DNA from: Methylocella tundrae
Lineage (GTDB): Bacteria > Pseudomonadota > Alphaproteobacteria > Rhizobiales > Beijerinckiaceae
DNA: 64,000 bases
Assembly: GCF_901905185.1 (NCBI RefSeq)
Contig: NZ_CABFMQ020000076.1
Span: forward strand, 248,001 to 312,000
Direction: 5' to 3'
Shown: positions 9,570-19,113 of the stretch, piece by piece
Layout: the number at the start of each line of letters is the position of its first letter
Numbering within the stretch: position 1 is the stretch's first letter
Notes under the pieces: generated by a model
What the model was told of the DNA's origin: nothing
The model's input: the letters and a program-made list of their open reading frames with translations, nothing else
The model's database searches: none
Position numbers and translations under genes: made by a program

Positions 9570-10613
9570 ATGAGCGCTTTCATCTCGACGCAATCGATCT
9601 CATCTTCGCTGCGCCAATCCGTCTTAAAGATGCAGACCGAGCTCGCGGCCAGCGAGACCGAGATGTCGACCGGCAATTACGCGGACATTGGCCTAAGCCT
9701 TGGGAGCGAGACGGGTCAAAGCGTTTCACTTCAGGCCGAGACCTCTTTCTTGCAGACGATATCACACACGAATTCCTCGGTTTCAACGCGGCTCAGCACA
9801 ATTCAGAATAATCTAAGCGAGATGCAGACTTCGGCACAGACACTCCTTAATTCGCTGCTCGCCACGAATGGCGCCACGACGAGCGCGGCGACGGCTCAGT
9901 CGACGGGAAGTAACAATCTAAAATCCCTAATTGCTACGCTCAATTCTACGCTCAATGGCGACTACATGTTTTCCGGGATAAATACCGGCAACGCGCCGAT
10001 TACTGACTACAGCGCCGCAAATGCGCCAAACAAGCAGGCGGTCGATGCTGCCTTCGCGGCGGCGTTTGGCATGTCGCAGACCAGCGCTGGTGTGTCGGGG
10101 ATTAGCGGAAGCGCTATGCAGAGTTTCCTGAATACACAATTTTCTTCGCTGTTCCAGGGAACGAACTGGACCACCAATTGGTCATCGGCATCGGACCAGA
10201 CGCTCACAAACACTATTGCGCCAAATCAAACCGAAAATACCTCGGTTAGCGCCAATCAGGCGGCTTTTCAGGAACTGACGCAAGCCTATGTAATGGTTTC
10301 AGATCTGGGCGGCCAAAATCTCAGCCAAAGCGCATACCAGGCGGTGACTAATACGGCAAGCAAGCTTCTCACCTCCGCGATTAATGGCTTGACCAACATC
10401 CAGGCCGGGGTCGGCGTCGTTCAGTCGAGCGTTGTGAGCGCTAACAGCCAAATGTCATTACAAATGGATATTTTGTCTACGCAAGTCAGCAATCTCGAAA
10501 GCGTAAATACGTATGAAGCGTCAACACGCGTGAGTGAATTACAGACCCAAATTGAGACCTCCTATTCGCTTACGTCGCAGCTGAAACAGCTCAGCCTCGT
10601 GCAATTTCTGTAA
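9570..10613 (+). CDS. flgL: Flagellar hook-filament junction protein FlgL
   Basis: FlgL (HAP3) sits between FlgK and flagellin. The 347-residue product has the flagellin-type N-terminal helix (SSLRQSVLKMQTELAASETEMSTG) broken by a conserved Gly, a YMFSGINTG motif typical of FlgL (YLFGG in others) and a C-terminal flagellin-like helix that ends VSELQTQIETSYSLTSQLKQL. The gene directly follows flgK. A 131-base gap separates it from flaF. Confidence 0.92.
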   Translation: MSAFISTQSISSSLRQSVLKMQTELAASETEMSTGNYADIGLSLGSETGQSVSLQAETSFLQTISHTNSSVSTRLSTIQNNLSEMQTSAQTLLNSLLATNGATTSAATAQSTGSNNLKSLIATLNSTLNGDYMFSGINTGNAPITDYSAANAPNKQAVDAAFAAAFGMSQTSAGVSGISGSAMQSFLNTQFSSLFQGTNWTTNWSSASDQTLTNTIAPNQTENTSVSANQAAFQELTQAYVMVSDLGGQNLSQSAYQAVTNTASKLLTSAINGLTNIQAGVGVVQSSVVSANSQMSLQMDILSTQVSNLESVNTYEASTRVSELQTQIETSYSLTSQLKQLSLVQFL

Positions 10614-10744
10614 GATATCCCGTCGTGCGTGGCTGTCACAGGATGGGCATGAAAACGTTGAAGCTCAAATGCGTCATTGCCTCAGGTTGTAGCTGTCCGG
10701 CTGTTGGACGCAAGTAACTGCACCATGCAACGCGATGGGTCATC

Positions 10745-11092
10745 ATGTATCAATTGAGTTATGCTGAAAGCATCGAAGAATCGGCAAAAGAATGTCGCGA
10801 CCGCGAGCGCAGGGCGCTCGACCATGCCATCGCGCTTTTGGAGAAAGCAGAAACAACGGGTGCCGGCACGGCGGTCACCGGGGAGGCTTTGCAATTCCTT
10901 TGCAAATTGTGGAAGGCGCTGATCGAAGATCTGATCAACCCCGAAAATGATCTACCCGATGTGCTAAGGGGCGATCTCGTTTCGGTCGGAATTTGGGTTC
11001 TGCGCGAGGCGGATGCGATCCAGGCCGGGCGAGCAGAGGGGCTCCGCAGCCTGATTGAGGTCTGCGCCATGATCCGGGACGGTTTGAGGTAA
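10745..11092 (+). CDS. flaF: FlaF, flagellin biosynthesis regulator
   Basis: A small alphaproteobacterial protein that promotes flagellin translation or secretion and opposes FlbT in Caulobacter and Brucella. The 115-residue product has the family pattern: YAESIEESAKECRDRER at the N-terminus, a central LQFLCKLWKALIEDL segment, and a helical C-terminus. It is paired with flbT three bases downstream, the usual arrangement. No flagellin gene is in this window, so its target lies elsewhere. Confidence 0.92.
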   Translation: MYQLSYAESIEESAKECRDRERRALDHAIALLEKAETTGAGTAVTGEALQFLCKLWKALIEDLINPENDLPDVLRGDLVSVGIWVLREADAIQAGRAEGLRSLIEVCAMIRDGLR

Positions 11093-11095
11093 GGC

Positions 11096-11512
11096 ATGGC
11101 CATGCATATTTCCCTTCGCGCTGGTGAGAAGATCTACATTAACGGGGCTGTTCTATGTGCAGATCGGAAGGTCTCCTTGGAGCTCCTTAATGATGCGACG
11201 TTTCTTCTTGAAGCGCATGTGATGAAGGTTGAAAGCGCAACGACGCCGCTGCGTCAGCTCTACTTTATTGTCCAAATCATGCTTATGAATCCGAGCGATA
11301 CGGTGGCGGCGCGCGATATGTTTGAGGGGTCTATTCGTATGATCATGGACATTTCCGGAGATGCATCGTTGCTGGCAGGATTAAGTGGCGTCAAGACGCT
11401 GGTCAGCAATGGACGGGCATTTGAAGCGCTCAAGGCGATCCGGATGCTATTTGGAATTGAGGCGGAGATTCTGGCCGGGCGCCGGCATGTTTCGCCAACG
11501 CAGGCGGCTTAG
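11096..11512 (+). CDS. flbT: FlbT, post-transcriptional flagellin repressor
   Basis: FlbT binds the 5' leader of flagellin mRNA and limits its translation until the hook is complete (known from Caulobacter). The 138-residue product begins with the conserved ISLRAGEKIYINGAVL segment and contains RQLYFIVQIMLMNP, a family signature. A second ATG six bases in is possible. The gene follows flaF closely and precedes flgD by 42 bases, a gap that contains a 20-bp tandem duplication. Confidence 0.93.
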   Translation: MAMHISLRAGEKIYINGAVLCADRKVSLELLNDATFLLEAHVMKVESATTPLRQLYFIVQIMLMNPSDTVAARDMFEGSIRMIMDISGDASLLAGLSGVKTLVSNGRAFEALKAIRMLFGIEAEILAGRRHVSPTQAA

Positions 11513-11520
11513 ATCTCTCT

Positions 11521-11560
11521 TTGAAAGGGCAATCATGTCATTGAAAGGGCAATCATGTCA
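11521..11560 (+). repeat. 20-bp perfect tandem duplication covering RBS and start of flgD
   Basis: Two identical 20-base units (11521-11540 and 11541-11560) each contain AAAGGGC and an ATG. The downstream ATG at 11555 opens flgD. The upstream ATG at 11535 is in another frame and encodes a 12-residue peptide that stops at 11573, just inside flgD. The result is two consecutive ribosome-binding sites competing for initiation. Confidence 0.9.
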
Positions 11561-11965
11561 GTCAATAGCATAAACACTGCGACTTCGACGACGGGAGGCG
11601 CTTCGACGGCGGGGTCGGGCTCCACATCAAGCTCGGCGACAGTTGACTACAATCAGTTCCTGCAGCTGCTAGTCGCTGAACTGAAGAACCAGGACCCGAC
11701 GAGTCCAACGGATCCAACGCAATACATGAGCCAGCTTGCCTCATTTTCCTCCGTCGAGCAACAGGTGCAGACCAATTCAACCCTCGACGCACTGTTAGTT
11801 ACTCAATCGGGTGGCCTCGTCGGCCAGACTGTGACCTCTGCCGACGGGACGACAAGCGGAGTTGTGGCCTCGGTACAAACAAGCTCGGGCGGCGGCGCCA
11901 CCGCGACATTGCAGAACGGCGGGACGGTGGCTCTCGGGTTTGGCGTGAAGATCGGTTCGTCATGA
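11555..11965 (+). CDS. flgD: Flagellar hook-capping protein FlgD (short form)
   Basis: FlgD is the scaffold cap for hook assembly. The 136-residue product has the conserved N-terminal domain (YNQFLQLLVAELKNQDPTSP followed by TQYMSQLASFSSVEQQ) and a short C-terminal part with VGQTVTSADG. Enteric FlgD is about 230 residues; the short form without the full Tudor/fibronectin-like region is usual in rhizobia. It overlaps fliQ by four bases. Its start lies in a duplicated RBS-ATG unit. Confidence 0.92.
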   Translation: MSVNSINTATSTTGGASTAGSGSTSSSATVDYNQFLQLLVAELKNQDPTSPTDPTQYMSQLASFSSVEQQVQTNSTLDALLVTQSGGLVGQTVTSADGTTSGVVASVQTSSGGGATATLQNGGTVALGFGVKIGSS

Positions 11966-12228
11966 ATGAGGCCGACGCGCTCGAACTGATACGCTCGGCG
12001 ATTTGGACCATAATCGTTGGATCTGGCCCTGCCGTCGGCGCGGCGATGGTCGTCGGCCTCGTCATCGCTCTTTTTCAAGCGCTAACTCAAATTCAGGAGA
12101 CTACGCTAACGTTCGTGCCGAAGATTGTCGTGATTTTCCTCGTGCTGACGGTAGGGGCGCCTTTTATAGGGGGCCAGATTTATGCTTTCACCGAACGCGT
12201 CTATGCTCGGATCGAGAAAGGCTTCTGA
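11962..12228 (+). CDS. fliQ: Flagellar export gate protein FliQ
   Basis: FliQ is a small subunit of the inner-membrane type III export gate. The 88-residue protein has two membrane helices (about residues 13-37 and 52-72) and the family core FQALTQIQETTLTFVPKI. It is coupled to flgD by an ATGA overlap. In many rhizobial clusters flhA follows at once; here a 646-base gap intervenes. Confidence 0.95.
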   Translation: MNEADALELIRSAIWTIIVGSGPAVGAAMVVGLVIALFQALTQIQETTLTFVPKIVVIFLVLTVGAPFIGGQIYAFTERVYARIEKGF

Positions 12229-12874
12229 TGTCTTTGATTTCAGGCGGTAGGGTCAGCCCAGTATTATTGCTGGTCATGTCGGCTAGGGGCGCTTCGTAGG
12301 AAATGGGCCCAGGATCGGGCCGGCATGATATTGACCGAGTCGCGCTGCAATCATGGTGTCTGCGGCGCCTGTATCTACAGTGATGTCGGGTGCGCGCAGT
12401 TGGGCGTGCCCAGCGGACAAAGCGGGCTAAGATGCGCGAGCGCTGCGCGCTTGTCTGAGGCGTTAGTTGCGCCTGTGGTAATAATTGAATGCTGTAGGGC
12501 GTGCCTGTAAATCGATCGATTGGGTCGATAAAACGAGTGGACGCCGCGTCTGAGGGGTCATTCGCAATGTGAAAATTAGGCGCTTCACGTAATCTGCGGC
12601 TGAGGGGCGAGCGCTGTGTTCGGTTGCGCTCCGCACGGACAATGACGCTCAGTGGAAGCAGGTGGGGACCGAAGCTCACCTCCGGCGTATTCCGTCTCGA
12701 TCAGTAAGACGTGAGCGGCGCGAAGCGCGTCTGCCTCAAAGCCGGCGGCCGCCGCGGGCGCGGACGAGACGGGCAATGCATCCCGATAATCATGCAGCGT
12801 CGGCGATCTAGAGTCACTCCGGCGTAAGCTTCCTCCGCGAGACTGAACAAAGTAATAGCAGGCGAGAGGCGTCG
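12229..12874. other. Unexplained 646-base gap inside the export-gate block
   Basis: No frame on either strand has recognisable protein features. A minus-strand frame at 12188-12679 is arginine-rich and runs over the end of fliQ, so it is probably a shadow. No IS ends or long repeats were seen. The stretch may carry the flhA promoter or decayed inserted DNA. Confidence 0.5.
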
Positions 12875-14965
12875 ATGGTTGATATTGCATTGAGGACTTC
12901 GGTTGGCCCGAAGCGCCAGAGCGCGCGAGACGTCGGCTTCGCCGCAGGCATCATCGCCATTCTATCGATCTTTTTCCTTCCTATTCCGGCCTTCATGATC
13001 GATATCGGATTGGCCTTCTCGATCGCCTTATCGGTTCTCATACTGATGGTCGCCCTTTGGATTGAGCGGCCACTCGATTTCTCCGCCTTTCCGACCGTAC
13101 TGCTGGTCGCAACCCTCCTGCGCCTTGCCCTCAACATAGCGACGACGCGTTCCATTTTGTCGAATGGCTCTGAGGGAGTTACGGCTGCGGGCTATATCAT
13201 CGGCGGGTTCTCCAAACTTGTCATGAGCGGCGACTTCGTCATTGGACTGATTGTGTTCGCGATTCTGATGACAGTGAATTTTGTGGTGATCACAAAGGGC
13301 GCAACGCGCATCGCGGAGGTTGGGGCGAGATTTACGCTCGACGCAATCCCGGGCAAGCAAATGGCAATCGATGCCGATCTGTCGGCGGGATTGATCGATG
13401 ACAAAGAGGCGCAGCGCCGGCGCCGTGAACTAGAGGAGGAGAGCTCATTCTTCGGTTCAATGGACGGCGCTTCGAAATTTGTGCGCGGCGACGCAATTGC
13501 CGGATTGATCATTCTGGCGGTCAATATCTTTGGCGGCATCGTGATTGGCGCGACACGGCATAACATGCCCCTGCAGCAAGCGGCCGACGTCTACGTCAAG
13601 CTGTCGGTTGGCGACGGGTTGGTGTCGCAGATCCCAGCGCTGATTATTTCGCTTTCGGCGGCGCTACTTGTCTCAAAGGGCGGCACAAGGGGCGCGACCG
13701 AGGCGGCGGTGCTTAACCAGCTTGTGAAATATCCTCGCGCGCTCTCGGTGGCTGCGCTGTTGATGTTTGGCATGGCGGTTGCGCCGGGGTTGCCCTTCTT
13801 TCCATTCGCCGTTTTGGGGAGTGTTCTTGGCTTCATCGCCTACGAGGCGCCAAAGCGCATAGCCAGGGAGCGTCAGGCGGAGGAGGCGCGACACGCGGCC
13901 GCCGAGCAGGCCGCGCAGCAGGAGGTCAGTGAATCTGTCAAGGAGTCGATGCGTTCGGCGGAAATCGAGCTCTGTCTTGGCAAACAATTGGCGACGCGCC
14001 TCCTCGTGTCCCACAATGAACTTGCCGCGCGCGTGGCGAAGATGCGACGCAAGTTTGCCAAGCAATATGGTTTCGTGGTCCCCGAAATCAAATTGTCGGA
14101 TAGTCTGTCTGTTCCGACGAAAGGCTATCAGATCAAGATTCACGGCACTGTTGTAGCCGCGCATGAATTGCGGATCGGGGACCTCCTTGTCATCGTCGGC
14201 GATGGACGCCGGCCGGATCTGCCTGGCGACGACGTGCGCGAGCCGGCGTTTGGTATGAAGGCGGTGTGGATTTCGCAAACCTTCGCCAATGAGCTCAAAC
14301 GGGAAGGATTCAACCCGGTCGACAATATTTCGGTTCTGTTGACGCACCTTAGCGAAGTCATCCGCAACAATCTGTCGCAGCTCTTATCATACAAGGATAT
14401 GCGGAGCCTTCTCGAACGGCTTGGGCCGGAATATAAGCGTCTAATCGATGATATCTGTCCCTCGCAGATTTCATACTCGGGGTTGCAGGCGGTGCTGAAA
14501 CTTCTGCTTGCGGAGCGAGTATCGATCCGCAATCTGCATCTCATTCTGGAGGCGATCGCCGAGATCGCGCCGCATGCTCGTCGCGCGGAACAGGTCGTGG
14601 AGCATGTTCGCATGAGGATCGCGCAGCAGATCTGTGGCGATTTGATGGATGGGGGGAGTTTGAAGGTCCTTCGCCTTGGCAATCGCTGGGACCTTGCTTT
14701 CCATCAGAGCCTCAAGCGCGATTCCAAAGGCGAGGTAATCGAATTCGATCTCGATCCGGCAATGGTCGAAGATTTTGGCAGGAACGCGTCGGCGGTTATT
14801 CGGGAGCGTATGGACCAGGGGCATCAATTCGTCCTCGTCGCGACGCCTGAGGCGCGCCCCTATGTGCGCATGGTCGTAGAGCGCCTCTTCGCCACATTGC
14901 CTGTGCTTTCACATCTCGAGATAGCGCGCGGCGTTGAAATCAAATCGCTCGGCTCGATATCGTGA
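12875..14965 (+). CDS. flhA: Flagellar export gate protein FlhA
   Basis: FlhA is the large export-gate subunit, with a membrane half and a cytoplasmic substrate and chaperone docking domain. The 696-residue product matches the usual length. About eight membrane helices occupy residues 20-320, including the conserved [19 protein letters not shown] and [17 protein letters not shown] and the FHIPEP-type cytoplasmic motif region [20 protein letters not shown]. The C-terminal 350 residues include the conserved [14 protein letters not shown] segment. Its stop overlaps the fliR start. Confidence 0.97.
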   Translation: MVDIALRTSVGPKRQSARDVGFAAGIIAILSIFFLPIPAFMIDIGLAFSIALSVLILMVALWIERPLDFSAFPTVLLVATLLRLALNIATTRSILSNGSEGVTAAGYIIGGFSKLVMSGDFVIGLIVFAILMTVNFVVITKGATRIAEVGARFTLDAIPGKQMAIDADLSAGLIDDKEAQRRRRELEEESSFFGSMDGASKFVRGDAIAGLIILAVNIFGGIVIGATRHNMPLQQAADVYVKLSVGDGLVSQIPALIISLSAALLVSKGGTRGATEAAVLNQLVKYPRALSVAALLMFGMAVAPGLPFFPFAVLGSVLGFIAYEAPKRIARERQAEEARHAAAEQAAQQEVSESVKESMRSAEIELCLGKQLATRLLVSHNELAARVAKMRRKFAKQYGFVVPEIKLSDSLSVPTKGYQIKIHGTVVAAHELRIGDLLVIVGDGRRPDLPGDDVREPAFGMKAVWISQTFANELKREGFNPVDNISVLLTHLSEVIRNNLSQLLSYKDMRSLLERLGPEYKRLIDDICPSQISYSGLQAVLKLLLAERVSIRNLHLILEAIAEIAPHARRAEQVVEHVRMRIAQQICGDLMDGGSLKVLRLGNRWDLAFHQSLKRDSKGEVIEFDLDPAMVEDFGRNASAVIRERMDQGHQFVLVATPEARPYVRMVVERLFATLPVLSHLEIARGVEIKSLGSIS

Positions 14966-15717
14966 TCGCGATAGGATCAGAGGCCGTTCTGTCCGTCTTT
15001 GTTTTGTTTTGCCGGATCGGCGCCTGTTTGATGCTCATGCCCGGCATTTCGGGCCCGCGCATTCCGGTCAAGGTCCGATTATTCCTTAGCTTCGGGATAA
15101 CGCTCGGGTTGGCGCCGCTCTTGTCGACGGAGATTGAACCAAAGTTGTCCGAGGCGCGACCGTTCGCGCTGTTGCAGATCATCCTCAGCGAAAGTCTGGT
15201 CGGTGCGTTGATAGGCTTCCTCGGCCGTATCTTCTTTGGCGCGCTGGAAACGCTGGCGAGCGCGATCGCCATGGCGATTGGCCTGTCGAGCCCGCTGACG
15301 CCCCCGCCAGATGACAGCGAGCCGCTGCCGGCGATCGTATCACTGATCTCGCTCGGCGCGACAGTCCTGTTGTTCCTGACGAATCTACACTGGGAGGTCC
15401 TGCGTGGCTTGATAGCCTCGTATGATGCATTACCCGTGTCGGGGCTTTTCAACACACAGTTCGGATTGATTCAAATAGGAGATCGTCTCGCGCGATCCTT
15501 TTTGCTTACCCTTCGCATCAGCAGCCCTTTCATCCTCTATTCGCTGATCATTAATCTGGCGGTTGGCCTTGCTGGCAAGTTCGCGCCTCAGATTCCTATT
15601 TACTTCGTCACCGTTCCAGCCGTAGCGATGGGTGGACTGTTCTTGCTTTACCTTACCTGTAGTCATCTTCTGGAGCTTTTTACAACCGGATTTGCGACAT
15701 GGCTGATTTCGGGTTAG
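14962..15717 (+). CDS. fliR: Flagellar export gate protein FliR
   Basis: FliR is a membrane subunit of the type III export gate and packs with FliP and FliQ. The GTG start at 14962 overlaps the flhA stop (GTGA). The 251-residue product has five to six hydrophobic segments and the typical N-terminal [24 protein letters not shown] motif region, where a conserved Pro-Gly pair is present. Following genes start 104 bases later. Confidence 0.94.
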   Translation: MIAIGSEAVLSVFVLFCRIGACLMLMPGISGPRIPVKVRLFLSFGITLGLAPLLSTEIEPKLSEARPFALLQIILSESLVGALIGFLGRIFFGALETLASAIAMAIGLSSPLTPPPDDSEPLPAIVSLISLGATVLLFLTNLHWEVLRGLIASYDALPVSGLFNTQFGLIQIGDRLARSFLLTLRISSPFILYSLIINLAVGLAGKFAPQIPIYFVTVPAVAMGGLFLLYLTCSHLLELFTTGFATWLISG

Positions 15718-15820
15718 AGGCGCCTGTGCACTTTCAACCTCCCGTTCCGCAAGCTCCCGTCGGAGACACTACCGGCTGTCGGCCGGCCGATGACGGCGCC
15801 ACGGATAGAAGATCAGTCCG

Positions 15821-16237
15821 ATGAACAAAAGGCTCGTGAAGGCGCGGCGCATTCTCGAGGCGCAGACCGAAATCGATCGTCTCGCGGGCTGGACGCTGAT
15901 TGAGCTTCAACGTCAGCTGGAAACGATCGAAGAGCACCGTCATCGGCTGATTGCCTTCAGCGAAACGGAGCCTGCGTTCTACGGTCTTTCCGCTGACGCT
16001 GTGATGCGGCGTCTCGAGGCGTTGCAAAAGTCCGACGCGGCGCTGCGAGCTGAGATACGCGCGCAAACTGAGAAGCGCTTGGCCGAGCGCGCGCGGATGC
16101 GGGGCGCAGAGGCCATTGCCGCTGCGCTCGAGGCCGATCAGCGCCGGCAAGAGGAACAGCTCCGGCTGATGGAGGTGATCGAGGCTTCGGTCAGCGAAGT
16201 GGCGTCAGCCTCAAGCAAGCCTATCGGCTCATCGTGA
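15821..16237 (+). CDS. FliJ-like coiled-coil flagellar protein
   Basis: A 138-residue, almost wholly helical protein, rich in Glu, Arg, Leu and Ala, with no membrane segment. Heptad-like spacing runs from residue 5 to about 125. Size, coiled-coil character and position after fliR fit the FliJ group, which escorts export chaperones to the ATPase. Sequence identity to known FliJ cannot be seen by eye, so the call is from context. Confidence 0.55.
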   Translation: MNKRLVKARRILEAQTEIDRLAGWTLIELQRQLETIEEHRHRLIAFSETEPAFYGLSADAVMRRLEALQKSDAALRAEIRAQTEKRLAERARMRGAEAIAAALEADQRRQEEQLRLMEVIEASVSEVASASSKPIGSS

Positions 16238-16264
16238 GGTGAAATCCCTCGAATGGAGAGGCGC

Positions 16265-16747
16265 ATGTCGATCAATCCGGTATCGGATATCGTGCTTGAC
16301 GTCGCGAGAGCCGCGGACCCGAGCAAGTCTCTGGCCGCTGCGGAAAGATTATTTCGCCTCGGCGCCGGGGAACCGGCCGGTGCGGATTTTTCGAGCGTCA
16401 TGAGAACAAGCAATTCGAGCGATGCGGAATTGCGGAGCATAGTGGCCAAGATGAGCGCAAGCCCATCCCCCGCGGCTACGTCTCCAATGGACGCGCGGAC
16501 GAAGGCATACAAGGGCGTTGAGGAACTCGTTCTGCAGAACCTTGTCGAAAACATGTTGCCGAAGGAAGGCAGCGGCGTCTTTGGAAGCGGAACCGCCGGT
16601 GATGTGTGGAGGTCTATGCTGGCCGAACAATTGGCCAAGCAAATTGGCAAGACGGTAGACCTCGGCCTAGATAAAAAAGCTGGCGCTACGCATGGCGCGG
16701 TTCACGCATGGCTACCGGATCCGCACGTGACCGGGAGGCAATCGTGA
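16265..16747 (+). CDS. FlgJ-type rod-binding protein without muramidase domain
   Basis: The rod-binding half of FlgJ helps assemble the flagellar rod. The start at 16265 follows GGAGAGG by four bases and yields 160 residues. The C-terminal half carries the rod-binding signature: AYKGVEELVLQNLVENMLPKE, a GTAGDVWRSMLAEQLAKQI helix and a basic end. No glucosaminidase domain is present; the transglycosylase at 4794-5438 probably supplies wall cutting. The stop overlaps the next gene's GTG. Confidence 0.75.
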   Translation: MSINPVSDIVLDVARAADPSKSLAAAERLFRLGAGEPAGADFSSVMRTSNSSDAELRSIVAKMSASPSPAATSPMDARTKAYKGVEELVLQNLVENMLPKEGSGVFGSGTAGDVWRSMLAEQLAKQIGKTVDLGLDKKAGATHGAVHAWLPDPHVTGRQS

Positions 16748-17268
16748 GCTTGACCGATGGCAGGCTTGCGACAGAGCTTATGCATGAGCCCGGCGCTGTC
16801 GGGCGCCTCTCGCCGCCAACGAGTCCTGGCGGCCCGGCGACGCAGCGAGAAGACCCTGATGCTGCGGAGAGAAGCACGCTCCCTGAAGGTGAAAAGTCGA
16901 GGCCGATGCTGGAGACCTTCTTCAACGCGGTCGAAAAGCTCGAATCTCTGCTTGATCTCGAGACACAGCTACTCAGGCAGAACAAGCCGGTGGCGTTGCA
17001 TGATTTTAATCATAAGAAGAGCTATGGACTGCTCGAACTCAGCCGGGCGATGAGCGCGTGCCGGGCGCATGATCGTTCGGCGTTCGACTTTGAGGCCAGG
17101 GCGCCGTTGGGGCGATTGCGGACGAAGCTGGAGAGCAACCTCGCCAGCCTACAGACACATCTGACAGCGGTTGGAGAGATCGCGGCGATCATTGCGCGCG
17201 CCATCCAGGATCATGAGTCGGACGGGACCTATTCTATAAGGCGTTATACGCGGAGCGACAGAGAATGA
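16744..17268 (+). CDS. FlgN-like flagellar chaperone candidate
   Basis: The GTG at 16744 overlaps the preceding stop and gives 174 residues; a longer in-frame ATG at 16708 would lie inside the FlgJ-like gene. The first 45 residues look disordered (Pro, Gly, Glu). The rest is a helical bundle with ETQLLRQNKPVALHDFNHKK and a long helix LRTKLESNLASLQTHLTAV, the pattern of FlgN, the chaperone for FlgK and FlgL. The call is inferred from helix pattern and neighbours; no diagnostic motif fixes it. Confidence 0.55.
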   Translation: MSLTDGRLATELMHEPGAVGRLSPPTSPGGPATQREDPDAAERSTLPEGEKSRPMLETFFNAVEKLESLLDLETQLLRQNKPVALHDFNHKKSYGLLELSRAMSACRAHDRSAFDFEARAPLGRLRTKLESNLASLQTHLTAVGEIAAIIARAIQDHESDGTYSIRRYTRSDRE

Positions 17269-17714
17269 TCCGGCTTGTCGCTAGCTGTCTATGGATTTGC
17301 GTAGCGACGCTGATGTCGGCCTATATTGGCGCAACCTGGAAGGCCGGCGCCGGGCAGGTGAAGTCGGCGCCGCGACAATTCGAGCATTTGGAGCATAAAA
17401 GGACTGAAGCCATAAGCGTTCCGATGATTGCCGACGGTGACATCACAGGCTACGTCGTCGCGCAGTTCATCTATCTCATTGATCCGGAAGCTCTGAAGCA
17501 GATGTCGGTGCCGCCAGATGTGTTCATCACGGATGAGGCTTTCCGGAAGCTCTATGTGGATAAGGTTGATTTCAATCATCTGGAAAAATACGACGTCGCG
17601 GCTCTGACGAAGGATCTTGTGAAGAGAGTCAATCAACGGCTCGGCGGCGACATCATCAAAGACGTGCTGGTCGAACAATTTAATTATGTCCCGAAGCAAG
17701 ACATCTCCAAATGA
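17265..17714 (+). CDS. Membrane-anchored periplasmic protein of the flagellar cluster, possibly FliL-like
   Basis: The 149-residue product has one N-terminal hydrophobic segment (about residues 4-24) followed by a periplasmic domain. The end of the domain (LTKDLVKRVNQRLGGDIIKDVLVEQFNYV) resembles the tail of FliL, where a helix is followed by a strand that pairs with the stator. FliL modulates stator torque. The similarity is to general pattern only. It overlaps the previous gene by four bases. Confidence 0.5.
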   Translation: MIRLVASCLWICVATLMSAYIGATWKAGAGQVKSAPRQFEHLEHKRTEAISVPMIADGDITGYVVAQFIYLIDPEALKQMSVPPDVFITDEAFRKLYVDKVDFNHLEKYDVAALTKDLVKRVNQRLGGDIIKDVLVEQFNYVPKQDISK

Positions 17715-17812
17715 TGGCCGCCTCTCCTGGCGCTCCTTAGCGAGCCCGGGAGCGTGCGTCGCAACGCGCGGAATCGGTGGGCGATCGCTTATGAGCAGGA
17801 AAGGGTGAAACG

Positions 17813-18319
17813 ATGATCTTCGAAAGACTGACATGGGTTGGGTTCATGATCGTAGCTGCGGGATGGGCGCTGTTGTTTTCTGCGCCCCAGTTGACCAACT
17901 TCATGGCGCAGGCGTCAGGACGCTCCCTCGGGGCGGCGACAATCGATATACAAACGATTGCGCAAGGCGCAATTGTGACCGGGCTCGGTATTGGAGTTCT
18001 CGGGGCCCTGCAGACCGGTTTCGGAGCGTTGAACAGGTTTTTCGAAGCTGTGCTTGAACGGTCTCAACACGCCAGGCCGCAGTCAGGAGCGCCAACTCCC
18101 GCCAATCCCATGGTTCAAGCTGCGACGCCCGCTCCCGCTCAAGCTGTGACCAAGGCTATCGTTAAACCACAACCCTCCCACCCAAGGAAGATTCTGGAGC
18201 GCGGGTGGGTCAAAGATCGAGCCTATGTGCTGTTTACCGACGGCAGCGTCGAGGTTGAGACGATGCTGGGGCGGCGCATGTTCCCTTCGCTTCAGGATGC
18301 GCAGGAATTTATTGCGTGA
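17813..18319 (+). CDS. Conserved-looking membrane protein, unknown function
   Basis: The ATG follows GAAAGGG with good spacing. The 168-residue protein has two hydrophobic segments (about residues 8-28 and 45-68), a Pro/Ala-rich hinge, and a small C-terminal domain starting near residue 122 with GWVKDRAYVLFTDGSVEVETMLG, which reads like a short beta-rich fold. The pattern of two helices plus a small cytoplasmic domain suggests a membrane-anchored adaptor. I do not recognise a family. Its place in the flagellar block suggests a motility role. Confidence 0.65.
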   Translation: MIFERLTWVGFMIVAAGWALLFSAPQLTNFMAQASGRSLGAATIDIQTIAQGAIVTGLGIGVLGALQTGFGALNRFFEAVLERSQHARPQSGAPTPANPMVQAATPAPAQAVTKAIVKPQPSHPRKILERGWVKDRAYVLFTDGSVEVETMLGRRMFPSLQDAQEFIA

Positions 18320-18410
18320 TGTGCGGGCCACAGGCGGTAGGCCGAGGGGCGGTCGCAATGCGTGAGCGGGCATGGACTTCTGGAATGGGCGGCTTTCAAA
18401 GGGGCGGCGG

Positions 18411-19073
18411 ATGCACGGTTTGCGTAGGGAAAAGGGTAGGTCAAAGCAGAGCGAGATGGAACAGCCGGATTCGACCTTCCGGCAAACGCATGTGCGAGGG
18501 CGCGTTCTTTTCGGCATCGGGTTGATGCAAGGCGCGCCGAAGGCTGGGGCGCCGTCTCACGCGCAGATGTCGGCGCTGCACGGCTTTGCTTTGACGCTCG
18601 ATCATGGGCTTGTCGCGGCAGGGGTCGCCGCTGCGATAGGTTCGGCAGGTTTTGCCGGCTTCATGATCGCGCGGGACAACAGTCACCCAATGTTTGGCGG
18701 CATTGAGCATCTGATGATTTTCGCGCAGCCGATCGGTGGTCAGGCGAGCCATCGATCGCCGCAGATGGATCAATCAGAGAGCCATAAGGTCGATTTTAAC
18801 GTGACGGGTTCGATCGATCAGGCTGCGTTGAACGCGAGCGCCGAACGACCGCATCCGGACAAAGAGCCCGACGTGAAGCATGGCGCTGTCAAAGGCTATG
18901 TTCTCCGCTTTGCGCCGAAAGGCGGCTTGTTGGCGGAAGGACCGAAGGGATCTTACGTCGCAACGCCCGGAACCGTGCTGCCGGACGCCGGACGCATTCT
19001 TTCAATCGAGAACAGGAGCGGTCGATGGCTTATCACCACCGAGATGGGCGTGATCGCCGAGACCGGCCTATAA
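18411..19073 (+). CDS. Single-span membrane protein at the end of the flagellar cluster, unknown
   Basis: AAAGGGG at 18398-18404 stands six bases before the ATG at 18411, which I prefer to the in-frame ATG at 18372; the product is then 220 residues. A hydrophobic helix (about residues 66-90, GLVAAGVAAAIGSAGFAGFMIA) separates a basic N-terminus from a periplasmic part. The last 70 residues form a compact domain with VLRFAPKGGLLAEGPKGSY and a closing WLITTEMGVIAETGL. The function is unknown; it is the last plus-strand gene of the block. Confidence 0.6.
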   Translation: MHGLRREKGRSKQSEMEQPDSTFRQTHVRGRVLFGIGLMQGAPKAGAPSHAQMSALHGFALTLDHGLVAAGVAAAIGSAGFAGFMIARDNSHPMFGGIEHLMIFAQPIGGQASHRSPQMDQSESHKVDFNVTGSIDQAALNASAERPHPDKEPDVKHGAVKGYVLRFAPKGGLLAEGPKGSYVATPGTVLPDAGRILSIENRSGRWLITTEMGVIAETGL

Positions 19074-19113
19074 CAAAATTGCATGCCTGTCTTTTCAATG
19101 TTGGCGAGGCGTT

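Noticed and set aside
12188..12679. 163-residue minus-strand frame in the fliQ-flhA gap
   Set aside because: Arg/Ser/Pro-rich, overlaps fliQ, no motif and no Shine-Dalgarno; not accepted as a gene.
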